A DNA stretch of 64,000 nucleotides from Asanoa siamensis (GCF_016862555.1 NZ_BONE01000010.1:1-64000); one strand, 5' to 3'; positions 6,296-15,530 are shown, numbered from the stretch's first letter. Made by a program: numbers and translations. The notes: generated by a model not told the origin, from the sequence alone.

Positions 6296-7738
6296 ATGGC
6301 GGTCCGCCGCCCGCACACTTCCGCCCCCACCTTCGCGGAGCTGGGGCTCGCATCCGCGCTCATCGCGCCGCTGGCCCAGGCCGGCGTCGTCGCACCCTTT
6401 CCGATCCAGGTCGCCACGCTGCCCGACGCGCTCGCCGGCCGCGACGTGCTCGGCCGTGGCCGCACCGGCTCCGGCAAGACCTACGCGTTCGTCCTCCCGC
6501 TGCTGCACCGGCTGGCCGCGGCTCCCCGGCGGCGCAACCCCGGTCGGCCCCGCGCGCTGATCCTGGCGCCGACCCGCGAGCTCGTCACCCAGATCGAGGC
6601 GAGCATCACGCCGCTGGCCAACGCGTGCTCCCTGCGCGTGATGACCGTTTTCGGCGGCGTCGGCGCCGGCCCGCAGATCGCCGCCCTGCGCAAGGGCGTC
6701 GACATCGTGGTCGCCTGCCCGGGCCGGCTCGACGACCACGTCCGCAGCGGTCACGCCCGGTTGGACGAGGTCGAGATCACCGTGCTGGACGAGGCCGACC
6801 ACATGGCCGACCTCGGCTTCCTCCCGGTGGTCAAGCGGTTCCTCGACCAGACGCCGCGGTCCGGGCAGCGCCTGCTGTTCTCGGCGACGCTGGACGCGGC
6901 GGTCGACGCGCTTGTCCGCCGCTACCTGACCGACCCGGTGACGCACAGCGTCGACTCGCGCCTGTCGCCGGTCGCCAAGATGACCCACCACGTGCTGCAC
7001 GTGCGGTCCGAGGACCGGCTCGCGGTGCTCACGGACCTGACCGCCGCGCCGGGCCGCACCTTGGTCTTCACGCGTACGAAGCGCGGGGCGAAGACCCTGA
7101 CCCGCCGGCTCGTCGCGGGCGGCGTACCGGCGGTCGAGCTGCACGGCGACCTCGGCCAAGGCGCGCGGACCCGCAACCTGGCGGCGTTCGCGGAGGGCAG
7201 CGCGCGGACGCTGGTCGCCACCGACATCGCGGCGCGCGGCATCCACGTCGACGACGTCACGCTGGTCATCCACGCCGACCCGCCGGTGGAGCACAAGGCC
7301 TACCTGCACCGCTCGGGCCGCACCGCCCGCGCCGGCGCCGCGGGCACGGTGGTGACGCTGATGAGCGACAGCCAGGTCAACGACGTCCGCAACCTCACCC
7401 GCGAGGCCGGCATCAAGCCGACCACGACGCGGCTGCGGCCGGGGGACCCGCTGCTGTCCGCGCTGGCACCGGGGGAGCGGACCTTCGTGGCGCCGCCCGC
7501 CGAGCCCGAGGCGCGGGCCGAGGCCCGGTCCGTGCCGCGCCAGCGCCGGGCACCGGCCCGGCACTCGACCCCGCGCGCGTCCGGCGGCCGGACGTCCGGC
7601 AACCGAGGATCGGCCGCCGCGGCCCCCGCGACCGGCGGCCGGACGTCCGGCAATCGAGCGTCGGCCGCCGCGGCCCCCGCGACCGGCGGCTCGAGCGCGG
7701 CGAGCTTCTCCAGCCGCAGCCGGGTCGGTCGCCGCTGA
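6296..7738 (+). CDS. DEAD-box ATP-dependent RNA helicase
   Basis: 480 residues. Q motif region (FAELGLASALIAPLAQAGVVAPFPIQ), motif I GRTGSGKT, Ia PTRELVTQI, Ib CPGRL, motif II DEAD, motif III SAT, then motifs IV-VI (VFTRTKRGAK, TLVATDIAARGIHVDDV, HRSGRTARAG). It unwinds structured RNA with ATP, probably in ribosome assembly or mRNA turnover. The C-terminal tail (from about 415) is Arg/Ser/Gly/Ala-rich, disordered and contains a 17-residue tandem duplication. ATG start at 6296. Confidence 0.93.
   Translation: MAVRRPHTSAPTFAELGLASALIAPLAQAGVVAPFPIQVATLPDALAGRDVLGRGRTGSGKTYAFVLPLLHRLAAAPRRRNPGRPRALILAPTRELVTQIEASITPLANACSLRVMTVFGGVGAGPQIAALRKGVDIVVACPGRLDDHVRSGHARLDEVEITVLDEADHMADLGFLPVVKRFLDQTPRSGQRLLFSATLDAAVDALVRRYLTDPVTHSVDSRLSPVAKMTHHVLHVRSEDRLAVLTDLTAAPGRTLVFTRTKRGAKTLTRRLVAGGVPAVELHGDLGQGARTRNLAAFAEGSARTLVATDIAARGIHVDDVTLVIHADPPVEHKAYLHRSGRTARAGAAGTVVTLMSDSQVNDVRNLTREAGIKPTTTRLRPGDPLLSALAPGERTFVAPPAEPEARAEARSVPRQRRAPARHSTPRASGGRTSGNRGSAAAAPATGGRTSGNRASAAAAPATGGSSAASFSSRSRVGRR
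7581..7689 (+). repeat. 51-bp tandem repeat in the helicase tail
   Basis: Units at 7581-7631 and 7632-7682 differ at only a few positions, with a 7-bp partial third copy. They encode RTSGNR-type 17-residue repeats, in frame, so copy number can change without breaking the gene. Confidence 0.85.
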
Positions 7739-7812
7739 CGGGCCGGACGGCACTTGATCTTGGGGTGTCCGTAGGACAGGATGGGTCGCCGGATACGTGG
7801 AAGGTGATCCAT

Positions 7813-8772
7813 ATGTGGCCGTTCAGGAAGCGCCAGCGGTCGGACGCGCTCGTCGTCGATCCCGCGCAGGGTGACCCCCGGGCGCGGGCGCTCGTCGACG
7901 CGCTCAGCCGCCGGGACTGGCGGGCGACCCGGGATGTCCTGGTCGCCGCTCCCGATCCGGACACCCGGGCCTACCTGCTGGAGATCGCGGGCGACGTCGG
8001 CGGCGTGCAGGACTGGATCGGCGAGTGGGCCGCCGCCGAGCCCGACTCGACGCTGCGCCGGCTGGTCCAGGGCTCCCACGCCGTGTCCTGGGCCTGGGAG
8101 GCCCGGGGCGCCAAGCGGGCCGAGCACACGAAGGACGAGCAGTTCCGCGAGTTCTCCCGCCGGCTCCTGGCCGCCGAGAACCTGCTGGACGAGGTCGTCG
8201 ACCGGGACCCCGACGAGGTGGCCGCCTGGGCCTGGCTGGTGATGTCGTCGCGCGGGCGTCAGGTGGCCGCCGACGAGGCCCGGGCCCGGTTCGACGAGGT
8301 CGTGAAGCGGCATCCCACCCACGTGGTCGCGCACGAGCATCGGCTGCAGTACCTGTGCGCCAAGTGGTTCGGCAGCCACGAGGAGATGTTCGCCTTCGCC
8401 CGGGAGGCCACCGCGGCCGCACCGGACGCCAGCCTGCTGCCGGAACTCGTGGTCATCGCGCACATCGAGAAGTGGCTGTCGCTGCCGCGCGGCGAGGACG
8501 AGCGTTACATCCAGTCGGCGGAGGTACGGGCCGAGATCCTGGCCGCGGCGCGCAAGTCGGTCCTCCACCCGGCGTTCGCGCCCGGCTTCGGCTGGGTTCC
8601 CCGCGCGAACGCGATCGCGATGGGCCTGAACATGGCCGGCGAGCACGCGGCCGCGGCCCAGGTCTTCGACCTGCTCGGCGACCAGGTCGGCGGCTGGACG
8701 TGGAACTACCTCGGCGACCCGGCGAAGACCTTCACCACGGCACGGAACGAGTCGTACGCCCATCGCGGTTGA
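7813..8772 (+). CDS. Hypothetical helical (TPR-like) protein
   Basis: 319 residues from ATG 7813, preceded by AAGGTGA (7801-7807). No catalytic motif is recognised. Composition and periodicity suggest stacked helix-turn-helix repeats (LAAENLLDEVVDRDPDEVAAWAWLV, FDEVVKRHPTHVVAHEH), that is, a TPR-like scaffold, with Trp-rich segments. Soluble, no signal peptide. 75 bp behind the helicase gene and on the same strand. I do not know a function. Confidence 0.72.
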   Translation: MWPFRKRQRSDALVVDPAQGDPRARALVDALSRRDWRATRDVLVAAPDPDTRAYLLEIAGDVGGVQDWIGEWAAAEPDSTLRRLVQGSHAVSWAWEARGAKRAEHTKDEQFREFSRRLLAAENLLDEVVDRDPDEVAAWAWLVMSSRGRQVAADEARARFDEVVKRHPTHVVAHEHRLQYLCAKWFGSHEEMFAFAREATAAAPDASLLPELVVIAHIEKWLSLPRGEDERYIQSAEVRAEILAAARKSVLHPAFAPGFGWVPRANAIAMGLNMAGEHAAAAQVFDLLGDQVGGWTWNYLGDPAKTFTTARNESYAHRG

Positions 8773-8943
8773 TTTGCCTCAGGCACCGTCGCGCGCTGAA
8801 CCTGTCACCGGCCGGCTGACGTGCGCGACGCACCTGACCGACTGGTTGCCCACCGCCCAGTCGGCGGTTCTGGCGCGGCGTCGCCGCGGGATCGTTCGAT
8901 GGCGCGAACCCTCCTTCGGGCCTCCGCGCACTATCGTTTTCAC
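8773..8943. other. Intergenic region, promoter only
   Basis: Apart from a TATCGT -10 box at 8932-8937, 6 nt before the GTG start of the next gene (leaderless arrangement), I see no gene, hairpin or repeat here. Confidence 0.4.
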
Positions 8944-9441
8944 GTGCACATCCGTTTCGACGTACCGGCCGATCCCGCCTATCCGGGTCGCGTGGCCGCC
9001 GTGCTCAGCAGTGTCGGGCTGCGCAGATATGGCTATGCCGGCGTGGTGCTGGCGCTGCTCGGGGTGATCGGTCTCGCCCTGTCGCAGGGCTTCGGGTGGG
9101 CCGACCAGGTCGCGCCGCTCTACATCGCGTTGCTGGTGGGTGGCGTGTTGGCGATGGTGTACGCGCCACTGGTGCGGTGGCGCGCCCGCCGCCGCTCGGG
9201 TCGCTACGCGGTCGAGGGCGGCTACGACATCACGGACGACAACATCATGATGCGCAGCGGTACGGAGTCCGGCGGCATCGCCTGGGAAGGCGTCTCCCAG
9301 GTGGTGGAAACACCGGATTTCTGGATCGTGTACGTAGGCCGCATGGCCGCGACGGTGATCCCGAGAACCTTGATGACGGACGCCGACGACCAGACGCTGC
9401 GCACCTTCCTCACCGACCGCGCCCTCCTCCAGCCGCGCTGA
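8944..9441 (+). CDS. YcxB-like membrane protein
   Basis: 165 residues from GTG 8944. N-terminal extended segment (HIRFDVPADPAYPGRVAAVL), two TM helices (about 37-57 and 62-82), a basic stop-transfer (RWRARRRSGR) and a C-terminal cytoplasmic domain (GGIAWEGVSQVVETPDFWIVYVGR...IPRTLM) of the kind found in YcxB-like proteins. Function unknown. I shortened the longer reading frame (from 8821) because the homologous start and a TATCGT box 6 nt upstream support 8944. Its stop codon directly abuts the stop of the convergent gene. Confidence 0.75.
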   Translation: MHIRFDVPADPAYPGRVAAVLSSVGLRRYGYAGVVLALLGVIGLALSQGFGWADQVAPLYIALLVGGVLAMVYAPLVRWRARRRSGRYAVEGGYDITDDNIMMRSGTESGGIAWEGVSQVVETPDFWIVYVGRMAATVIPRTLMTDADDQTLRTFLTDRALLQPR

Positions 9442-10035
9442 CTACCGCGCCGGCGGGCCCGCGGATCGCCGCGGCCAGCTGTGCCAGCAGGACACGCAGC
9501 CGTCGGCCGTGCAGTGCATCCAGCCGTCGCAGACCGCGTCGGGCGCCCAGACCTGGTGCGCACTGATCGGATGCGGGCACTGATCGCAGGTCGCCGGCGG
9601 CGACCAGGTGGTCGACGCGCTGACCACCTTGGCCTTCAGCCGGGCGACGGCGTAGGCGGCCGACGCGTAGCCGAGCGGGCAGAGGACGACCGCGAGGGGC
9701 GGCAGGAACAGGGCGGGCCACGCCCGCAGGATGATCGCGATCAGCGCGACGCTCAGGATCAGGCCGAGCAGGGCCACGGCCCAGGCCGGGCGGACTCCTG
9801 CCAGGTGCAGCAGGGGCCAGCCCAGCGCGAGGCCCAGCCCGAGACCGAAGAACACCGGCGGCGCGAGGCATTCCAGGCCGCCGGTGGGGCAGATCCAGTC
9901 GAGCACCGGGCTCGCGGCCAGCGCGACCCCGGCACCCCACGCGACGAGCGGCAGGACGATGCCCACCGCACCTGCCGCCACCGCTGCCCGCAACGCGGGG
10001 CGCGCTGTCTCGACCATCACCTGATTCCACAGCAT
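9442..10035 (-). CDS. Four-TM membrane protein with Cys/His-rich C-terminal domain
   Basis: 197 residues. About four TM helices occupy residues 15-125. The C-terminal 55 residues contain ordered Cys/His pairs (CDQCPHPISAH...CDGWMHC...CVSCWHSW) that look like a zinc-ribbon-like metal site, preceded by a TTWSPPA linker. An alternative in-frame ATG is at 10017. Function unknown; similar C-terminal tails occur in other actinobacterial hypothetical proteins. Confidence 0.65.
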   Translation of the reverse strand: MLWNQVMVETARPALRAAVAAGAVGIVLPLVAWGAGVALAASPVLDWICPTGGLECLAPPVFFGLGLGLALGWPLLHLAGVRPAWAVALLGLILSVALIAIILRAWPALFLPPLAVVLCPLGYASAAYAVARLKAKVVSASTTWSPPATCDQCPHPISAHQVWAPDAVCDGWMHCTADGCVSCWHSWPRRSAGPPAR

Positions 10036-10118
10036 CGCGCGCGCCGCGCATGAGTACGGACGCTCACCGCCAGGATATTGGCAGGCGGGCGTGATCGTCG
10101 GTGGCCATACTGGCAGCC

Positions 10119-10583
10119 ATGAAACTCGCTGAGGCTCTCGCGTTGCGGGCGGAGGCGGCCCGCCGCGTCGAGCAGTTGCGGTCCCGCGCCACCGCGAGCG
10201 CCCGCTACCAGGAAGGTGAGACGCCGGCCGAGGACGCCGCCGCGCTGCTGGTCGAGGCCGGCCAGGTGCTCGGCGAGCTGGAGTCGCTGATCCGGCGCAT
10301 CAACCGCACCAACGCGGCCACCCGGGTCGGGGACGGGACGCTCACGGACGCCCTGGCCCGCCGCGACGTGCTGCGCCTGCGGCATGGCGTGATCACCGCC
10401 GCGGCCGACGCCGCGGCCGGGGAGGGCCAGCGTGGCTACCGCCAGTTGCGGTCCGAGCTGAAGATGGTGCCGGCGCTGCCGGTCGCGGAGCTCCGCGGCC
10501 AGGCCGACGACGTCGCGCGGCAGCTCCGCGAGGTCGACACGCTCGTCCAGCGGACCAACTGGGAGGTCGACCTGCTGGACTGA
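10119..10583 (+). CDS. DIP1984/septicolysin-like family protein
   Basis: 154 residues, entirely alpha-helical and highly charged: KLAEALALRAEAARRVEQLRSR, LIRRINRTNAATRV, ALARRDVLRLRHGVI, ELKMVPALPV, and a conserved end TNWEVDLL. This is the DIP1984 family (PF20935-type), annotated in some genomes as septicolysin without good functional evidence. No signal peptide, so a secreted toxin role is unlikely. An upstream GTG at 10101 is possible; 10119 gives the standard MKLAEAL start. A structured RNA candidate begins 5 nt after its stop codon. Confidence 0.85.
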   Translation: MKLAEALALRAEAARRVEQLRSRATASARYQEGETPAEDAAALLVEAGQVLGELESLIRRINRTNAATRVGDGTLTDALARRDVLRLRHGVITAAADAAAGEGQRGYRQLRSELKMVPALPVAELRGQADDVARQLREVDTLVQRTNWEVDLLD

Positions 10584-10587
10584 GCGA

Positions 10588-10809
10588 CGCGGCGTGGAGC
10601 AGGTAGTCGTCATGGAGGCGCGCACGAACCCGAGGGTCGGCGGGCATTCCGGCTCCCTCCTGGCGCGCCGGGGGCAGGCGCAGGGGTTCGACTCCCCGCG
10701 ATACACCGCATGCCCAGCACACCGCACAGGTGACGGCGCACAGGGCACAGCACACCACCATGTGTGGATCCATGACGACGAGGGCGGGTACGGGGAACTC
10801 CACGCTGCG
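10588..10809 (+). ncRNA. Second structured RNA candidate with paired ends and a T-loop hairpin
   Basis: The ends pair: 10588-10599 with 10798-10809 (12 bp, one G-U; core GCGTGGAG/CTCCACGC) and, nested inside, 10606-10616 with 10769-10779 (GTCGTCATGGA, 11 bp perfect). Enclosed are GGCGCGC (10617-10623)/GCGCGCC (10663-10669), a T-arm-like hairpin GGGG-TTCGACT-CCCC (10683-10697) whose loop matches the tRNA T-loop consensus, TGCCC (10711-10715)/GGGCA (10743-10747), and CACAC (10751-10755)/GTGTG (10762-10766). No coding ORF is convincing. No D-arm or matching acceptor strand was found, so it is not a tRNA. A Y-RNA-like element is the best analogy; an inserted mini-element with inverted ends is the alternative. 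Confidence 0.55.
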
Positions 10810-10838
10810 CGATCAGGGAGTGTCCGGTCGACGACGCG

Positions 10839-10855
10839 CGGGCACCCGTTGCCCG
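10839..10855 (+). terminator. Hairpin downstream of the second RNA candidate
   Basis: CGGGCA (10839-10844) pairs with TGCCCG (10850-10855) around a 5-nt loop, 30 nt after the paired end of the RNA candidate. Confidence 0.4.
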
Positions 10856-10887
10856 ACACGTCGGTTCCGGGGCCGAGGCCGCCTGCC

Positions 10888-10893
10888 TACGCT
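10888..10893 (+). promoter_or_regulatory. -10 box TACGCT of a leaderless gene
   Basis: TACGCT ends 7 nt before the ATG at 10901; no Shine-Dalgarno sequence is visible. Confidence 0.5.
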
Positions 10894-10900
10894 CGCAGGC

Positions 10901-11365
10901 ATGCGAATCCTTCGATTTATCACGGCAGCCGCGCTGGGTCTCGGCCTCGCGGTGACGGTGCTGGGCCCCGCCGGGCCGGCGCAGGCCGCCTACCCGGCCT
11001 GCAACGATCACACGGTCGAGGTCTGGGGCATCTACGAGCGGCCGGGCGGCACGGCCGGCTACAAGGTCAACATCCCGAGCGCCGGCGGCAACATCGACTG
11101 CACCCTGCGGTCCGGTGCCCACAACTGGAGCGTCGTCATGCTGCAGATCGCGCTGAACGACTGTTTCAACGCCGGCCTCGACGTCGACGGCCAGTACGGC
11201 CCGCGCACGCGCGACGTGGTGACCTGGTTCCAGGCCGTCAAGGGACTCACGGTCGATGGTGTCTACGGCCCGCAGACGCGCACCCTGATGCTGTGGGGCT
11301 TCCGCTTCCCGGGCACGCCGGTGGACGAGCGACCGTTCGCCTGCCGCTACCACTGGAACCCGTAG
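10901..11365 (+). CDS. Secreted peptidoglycan-binding domain protein
   Basis: 154 residues. A signal peptide (basic start, hydrophobic core about 8-25, AQA cleavage near residue 30) is followed by a PG_binding_1 domain at about 75-130: NWSVVMLQIALNDC, DVDGQYGPRTRDVVTWFQAVKGLTVDG and VYGPQTRTLM. Two Cys pairs suggest disulfides. Such single-domain proteins bind the stem peptide or glycan of the cell wall; no catalytic domain is present. No visible Shine-Dalgarno, with a -10 box just upstream, suggests a leaderless mRNA. Confidence 0.85.
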   Translation: MRILRFITAAALGLGLAVTVLGPAGPAQAAYPACNDHTVEVWGIYERPGGTAGYKVNIPSAGGNIDCTLRSGAHNWSVVMLQIALNDCFNAGLDVDGQYGPRTRDVVTWFQAVKGLTVDGVYGPQTRTLMLWGFRFPGTPVDERPFACRYHWNP

Positions 11366-11389
11366 CCAGGGTGACCCCGGGGCCGGCGG

Positions 11390-12076
11390 CTACTCCGCCT
11401 GGGGTCCGCTCACCCGGAGCATCGGCGCGTACTTCGGGACGTACTCCTGGCCCGTCATCTCCTGGATCGCCGACATGACCTCGTCAGTGATCTGGCGTAG
11501 CGACGAACTGTCGCTCTCGCGGCCCGCCACCTCGATCGGCTTGCCGAACTTGACCGTGGCCGTGCCGCGCTTGAAGCGCGGCACCCGGTGGCCGATGGGC
11601 TGCAGGTCGTCGGTGCCGATGAAGCCGACCGGGATGATCGGCACGCCGGCCGCCAGCGCCAGCCGGGCCACGCCGGTGCGGCCGCGGTAGAGGCGGCCGT
11701 CGGGCGAGCGGGTGCCCTCCGGGTAGATCGCGACCAGGTCGCCCGACTTCAGGACCGGGATCGCGCCGTCGAAGGCGCTCAGGGCCGCGCGGCCGCCGGC
11801 GCGTTCGACGCGGATCGCGCCGATGCCCGTCATCACCGAGCGGCTGAACCAGCCCTTGAGGCCCGTACCGGCGAAGTATTCCGCTTTCGCCCAGAATGCG
11901 ATGTGGCGCGGGATCACGGAGCCCAGGATCAACTCGTCGGCCACCGACAGGTGGTTGCCGGCGACGATCGCGCCGCCCGTCGGCGGCACGTTCTCGAGCC
12001 CTTCGACCTTCGGCGCCCAGCCACGCCGCATGGCGGTGCCCACGGTGTAGTAGCCGATCGTGTAGAGCAGGGGCAC
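11390..12076 (-). CDS. plsC: 1-acyl-sn-glycerol-3-phosphate acyltransferase (PlsC family)
   Basis: 228 residues. Catalytic H-x4-D motif in AGNHLSVADELI (about residues 41-47), substrate motif YPEGTRSPDG (about 118-127) and IPVGFIGTDD, typical of the PlsC family that acylates lysophosphatidate at sn-2 on the membrane during phospholipid synthesis. Actinobacteria usually have several paralogues, so the exact acyl acceptor is uncertain. Lies downstream of ileS on the same strand but separated by a strong terminator. Confidence 0.88.
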   Translation of the reverse strand: MPLLYTIGYYTVGTAMRRGWAPKVEGLENVPPTGGAIVAGNHLSVADELILGSVIPRHIAFWAKAEYFAGTGLKGWFSRSVMTGIGAIRVERAGGRAALSAFDGAIPVLKSGDLVAIYPEGTRSPDGRLYRGRTGVARLALAAGVPIIPVGFIGTDDLQPIGHRVPRFKRGTATVKFGKPIEVAGRESDSSSLRQITDEVMSAIQEMTGQEYVPKYAPMLRVSGPQAE

Positions 12077-12090
12077 GGGTCCTCCGGGTC

Positions 12091-12138
12091 TCGCGGCGTG
12101 GGCGGTGTCACCGTAACCGACACCGCCCGCCGCCGCGA
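12091..12138 (-). terminator. Two-tier hairpin terminator after ileS
   Basis: GGCGGTGTC (12101-12109) pairs with GACACCGCC (12119-12127), extended by TCGCGGCG (12091-12098) with CGCCGCGA (12131-12138) across a small internal loop. Located between the ileS stop and the plsC start. Confidence 0.75.
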
Positions 12139-12153
12139 GTGGCAGAAAAGACC

Positions 12154-15100
12154 CTAACTACGCGTGACTGTCACTCGTACGGTCTCCCCGTCGCCGACCT
12201 CACCGGCGAAGCCCTCGGCGCCCGACCCGAACGTGATCGCGTCGGCGAGCACCTCCCGGGCCACGAACTCGCGGTGGGCCTCGACCGCGTCCCGCACCCC
12301 GGCGGACCCGTTGAGATCCACCTGGATCCGGTCGGAGACGTCCAGGTCAGCGTCGCGCCGGGCCTGCTGGACCACCCGCACCACGTCGCGGGCGACGCCC
12401 TCGGCCGCCAACTCGGGGGTGACCGCGCTGTCCAGCACGACCACACCCTCGCCACCCGGCAGCGTGGCCGAGTTGTCCGGGTCGGCGGCGACCAGCTTCA
12501 GGTCGTACTCACCCTCCTGGAGAGTGACCCCGGCGGCGACCGGCTGGCCGTCGACGAGCGACCACTCCCCGGCCTTGACCGCCTTGATCACCTGCTGCAC
12601 CGCGCCACCGACCCGCGGGCCGAGCGCCCGCGGCACGACCGTGAGCACCCGCTCGCAGTGCGCCGCCACGTCGTCGGTGAACGCCACCGACTTGACGTTG
12701 ACCTCGTCGGTCACCAGGTCGGCGAAGGGCCGCAGCAGGGCCGCGTCCGGCGTGGCCACCGTCAGCGACGGCAGCGGCAGCCGCACCCGCAGCCCCTTGG
12801 CCTTGCGGACCGACAGCGCCGACGACACGAGATCCCGCACGGCGTCCATCGCCGCGACGAGGTCGTGGTCCTCCGGGAACTCCGTGAAAGCCGGCCAGTC
12901 GGTCAGGTGCACCGACCGCTCGCCCGTCAGCCCGCGCCAGACCTCCTCCGCGGTCAGCGGCGCCAGCGGCGCCATCACCCGCGTCAGCGTCTCCAGCACC
13001 GTGTAGAGGGTGTCGAACGCGTCCCGGTCGCCCGCCCAGAACCGGTCCCGCGACCGCCGTACGTACCAGTTGGTCAGCGCGTCCAGGAACGTCCGGACCG
13101 TCAGGCACGCACCCGAGATGTCGTACGCGTCCATCTGCCGGGTGACCGTCTCGACCAGTTCCCGGGTCTTCGCGAGCGCGTACCGGTCGAGCAGGTGCGT
13201 CGAGTCGACCCGCCGCACCGCCGAGTAGCCGTCGGCGTTGGCGTAGAGCGAGAAGAAGTACCAGACGTTCCACAGTGGAAGCAGCACCTGCCGCACCGAG
13301 TCGCGGATCGCCGGCTCGGTGACGGGCATGTCGCCGCCGCGCATAACAGGTGACGACATCAGCATCCAGCGCATCGCGTCGGAGCCGTAGGTGTCGAACA
13401 CCTCGTACACGTCGGGGTAGTTCTGCAGGCTCTTGCTCATCTTGCGCCCGTCGGAGCCCTGCAGGATGCCGTGGCTCACGCAGGTGCGGAACGCCGGCCG
13501 GTCGAACAGCGCGGTGGCCAGCACGTGCATGGTGTAGAACCAGCCGCGGGTCTGTCCGATGTATTCGACGATGAAGTCACCGGGGTAGTGGTGCTCGAAC
13601 CAGTCCGCGTTCTCGAACGGGTAGTGCACCTGGGCGAACGGCATCGACCCGGACTCGAACCAGCAGTCGAGCACCTCGGGGACGCGTCGCATCGTCGACC
13701 GGCCGGTCGGGTCGTCGGGGTTGGGCCGCGTAAGGTCGTCGACGTGCGGCCGGTGCAGGTCGGTGACCCGCACCCCGAAGTCCCGCTCGAGGTCGGCGAG
13801 CGAGCCGTAGACGTCGACCCGCGGATAGGCGGGGTCGTCGGACTTCCACACCGGGATCGGCGAGCCCCAGAACCGGTTGCGGCTGATCGACCAGTCGCGG
13901 GCGTTGGCCAGCCACTTGCCGAACGAGCCGTCCTTGACGTGCGCCGGCGTCCAGTCGATCTGCTGGTTGAGCTCGACCATCCGGTCCTTGAACTTCGTGA
14001 CCTGGACGAACCACGACGACACGGCCTTGTAGACGAGCGGGGTGTCGCACCGCCAGCAGTGCGGGTACGAGTGCGTGTAGGTCTCCTGCCGCACCACCAC
14101 GCCGCGCTCCTTGAGGTCGCGCGTCACCGGCTTGTTGGCCTCGAAGACCTGCATTCCCTGGTACGGCGGAACGAGTGCCGTGAACCGGGTGTGGTCGTCG
14201 ACCGTCACGACCGTCGGGATGCCGGCCGCGTTGCAGGCGTTCTGGTCCTCCTCACCGAACGCCGGCGCCATGTGCACGGCCCCGGTGCCGTCCTCGGTGG
14301 TGACGAACTCGCCACCGAGGATCTGGAAGGCGTTCGGACCGGCCTGGTCGACCAGGAAGTCGAACAGCGGCGTGTAGCGCTTGCCCACGAGGTCGGCGCC
14401 GCGCCGGGTGCCGGTGCGGGTGAACCCCTCCAACTCGCGCGCGTAGTAGTCGGTGCGGGCCGCCCCGACGAGGTAGACCTGGCCGGCCTCGTCGGTGAAC
14501 TCGGCGTACTCGATGTCGGGCCCGACCGCCACCGCCAGGTTGGACGGGAGCGTCCACGGCGTGGTGGTCCAGACCGCGAGCTTCTCGCCACTGTCCAGGG
14601 TGAACCAGACGGTCAGCGACGGGTCGTGCCGGTCGCGGTAGACGTCGTCCATCCGCGTCTCGGTGTTGGACAGCGGCGTCTCGCAGCGCCAGCAGTAGGC
14701 GAGCACCTTGAAGCCCTCGTACACCAGGCCCTTGTCGTGCAGGCTCTTGAACGCCCACATGACACTCTCCATGTAGGACAGGTCGAGTGTCTTGTAGTCG
14801 TTGGCGAAGTCGACCCAGCGCGCCTGGCGGGTGACGTAGCGTTCCCAGTCCTGCGTGTACTGCAGGACCGACGTGCGGCAGACCTCGTTGAACCGCTCCA
14901 CGCCCAGGTCGACGATCTCGGCCTTGGTGGTGATGCCGAGCTGCTTCTCGGCGACGACCTCGGCGGGCAGGCCGTGGGTGTCCCAGCCGAACCGCCGCTC
15001 GACCCTGCGCCCCTTCATGGTCTGGTAGCGCGGCACCACGTCCTTCACATAGCCGGTGAAGAGGTGCCCGTAGTGGGGGAGGCCGTTGGCGAAGGGCGGG

Positions 15101-15270
15101 CCGTCGTAGAAGACGAACTCGTTGTCGCCGTTCTCACCGGCGTCACGCAGCTCGACGGAGGCCTCGAAGGTCTTGTCGGCCGTCCAGTGCTCCAGCACAC
15201 GCCGCTCGACCGCGGGCAGGTCGGGGCTCGCCGGGACGCCCGGCCTGCTCTCGTGCTTGGGATAGGCCAT
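12154..15270 (-). CDS. ileS: Isoleucyl-tRNA synthetase, eukaryotic-like (type 2)
   Basis: 1038 residues. The HIGH motif is present as HYGH ([11 protein letters not shown], about residues 64-68) and KMSKS as [10 protein letters not shown]. The CP1 editing domain ([14 protein letters not shown]) and a C-terminal anticodon-binding domain complete a class I IleRS that charges tRNA-Ile with isoleucine. Length and HYGH are those of the IleRS2 class, which family knowledge associates with mupirocin resistance. Start ATG 15270 preceded by GAGGAG (about 15282-15287). Controlled by the T-box upstream. Confidence 0.97.
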   Translation of the reverse strand: MAYPKHESRPGVPASPDLPAVERRVLEHWTADKTFEASVELRDAGENGDNEFVFYDGPPFANGLPHYGHLFTGYVKDVVPRYQTMKGRRVERRFGWDTHGLPAEVVAEKQLGITTKAEIVDLGVERFNEVCRTSVLQYTQDWERYVTRQARWVDFANDYKTLDLSYMESVMWAFKSLHDKGLVYEGFKVLAYCWRCETPLSNTETRMDDVYRDRHDPSLTVWFTLDSGEKLAVWTTTPWTLPSNLAVAVGPDIEYAEFTDEAGQVYLVGAARTDYYARELEGFTRTGTRRGADLVGKRYTPLFDFLVDQAGPNAFQILGGEFVTTEDGTGAVHMAPAFGEEDQNACNAAGIPTVVTVDDHTRFTALVPPYQGMQVFEANKPVTRDLKERGVVVRQETYTHSYPHCWRCDTPLVYKAVSSWFVQVTKFKDRMVELNQQIDWTPAHVKDGSFGKWLANARDWSISRNRFWGSPIPVWKSDDPAYPRVDVYGSLADLERDFGVRVTDLHRPHVDDLTRPNPDDPTGRSTMRRVPEVLDCWFESGSMPFAQVHYPFENADWFEHHYPGDFIVEYIGQTRGWFYTMHVLATALFDRPAFRTCVSHGILQGSDGRKMSKSLQNYPDVYEVFDTYGSDAMRWMLMSSPVMRGGDMPVTEPAIRDSVRQVLLPLWNVWYFFSLYANADGYSAVRRVDSTHLLDRYALAKTRELVETVTRQMDAYDISGACLTVRTFLDALTNWYVRRSRDRFWAGDRDAFDTLYTVLETLTRVMAPLAPLTAEEVWRGLTGERSVHLTDWPAFTEFPEDHDLVAAMDAVRDLVSSALSVRKAKGLRVRLPLPSLTVATPDAALLRPFADLVTDEVNVKSVAFTDDVAAHCERVLTVVPRALGPRVGGAVQQVIKAVKAGEWSLVDGQPVAAGVTLQEGEYDLKLVAADPDNSATLPGGEGVVVLDSAVTPELAAEGVARDVVRVVQQARRDADLDVSDRIQVDLNGSAGVRDAVEAHREFVAREVLADAITFGSGAEGFAGEVGDGETVRVTVTRS

Positions 15271-15475
15271 CGGTGGTCAATCTCCTCGAACAGCTCACAC
15301 ACGTCGTGGACTGCGAGGACGACCCAAAGGCCGCGGTACCACCCCGCTTGGTGGTCACACCGCGACCACCCGCTCGTTGGCCGGCTGTAACGGGCCGAAC
15401 CCGTCCGGTTCTACTGAGATCCGAAGATCCGTTCTTCCGGAGGCTCACCGGTGATGGCCGGGTCGTCGCCAGGTG
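15271..15475 (-). promoter_or_regulatory. ileS T-box riboswitch (translational, ultrashort stem I type)
   Basis: The T-box core TGGTACCGCGG is on the minus strand at 15331-15341 and would pair with uncharged tRNA-Ile NCCA. A plausible ATC specifier triplet is at 15453-15455, in GGCCATCACCGG. No terminator with U-tract separates it from ileS; the Shine-Dalgarno at 15282-15287 lies just downstream, consistent with the actinobacterial class that controls translation initiation. A TAGCCT box (minus strand, 15482-15487) is a possible -10 element. Confidence 0.9.
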
Positions 15476-15517
15476 CACATAAGGCTACCTGACCACCAAC
15501 AACGACCGCGCGCGACT

Positions 15518-15523
15518 TATTCT
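15518..15523 (+). promoter_or_regulatory. -10 box TATTCT before the regulator gene
   Basis: TATTCT lies 7 nt before the ATG at 15531, another leaderless arrangement in the divergent region with the ileS leader. Confidence 0.45.
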
Positions 15524-15530
15524 GCGTCGT

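Noticed and set aside
10679-10706. A canonical tRNA on the plus strand (TTCGACT T-loop)
   Set aside because: No 5' strand complementary to the following GCGATAC and no D-arm at the required distance; the T-stem also has a bulge.
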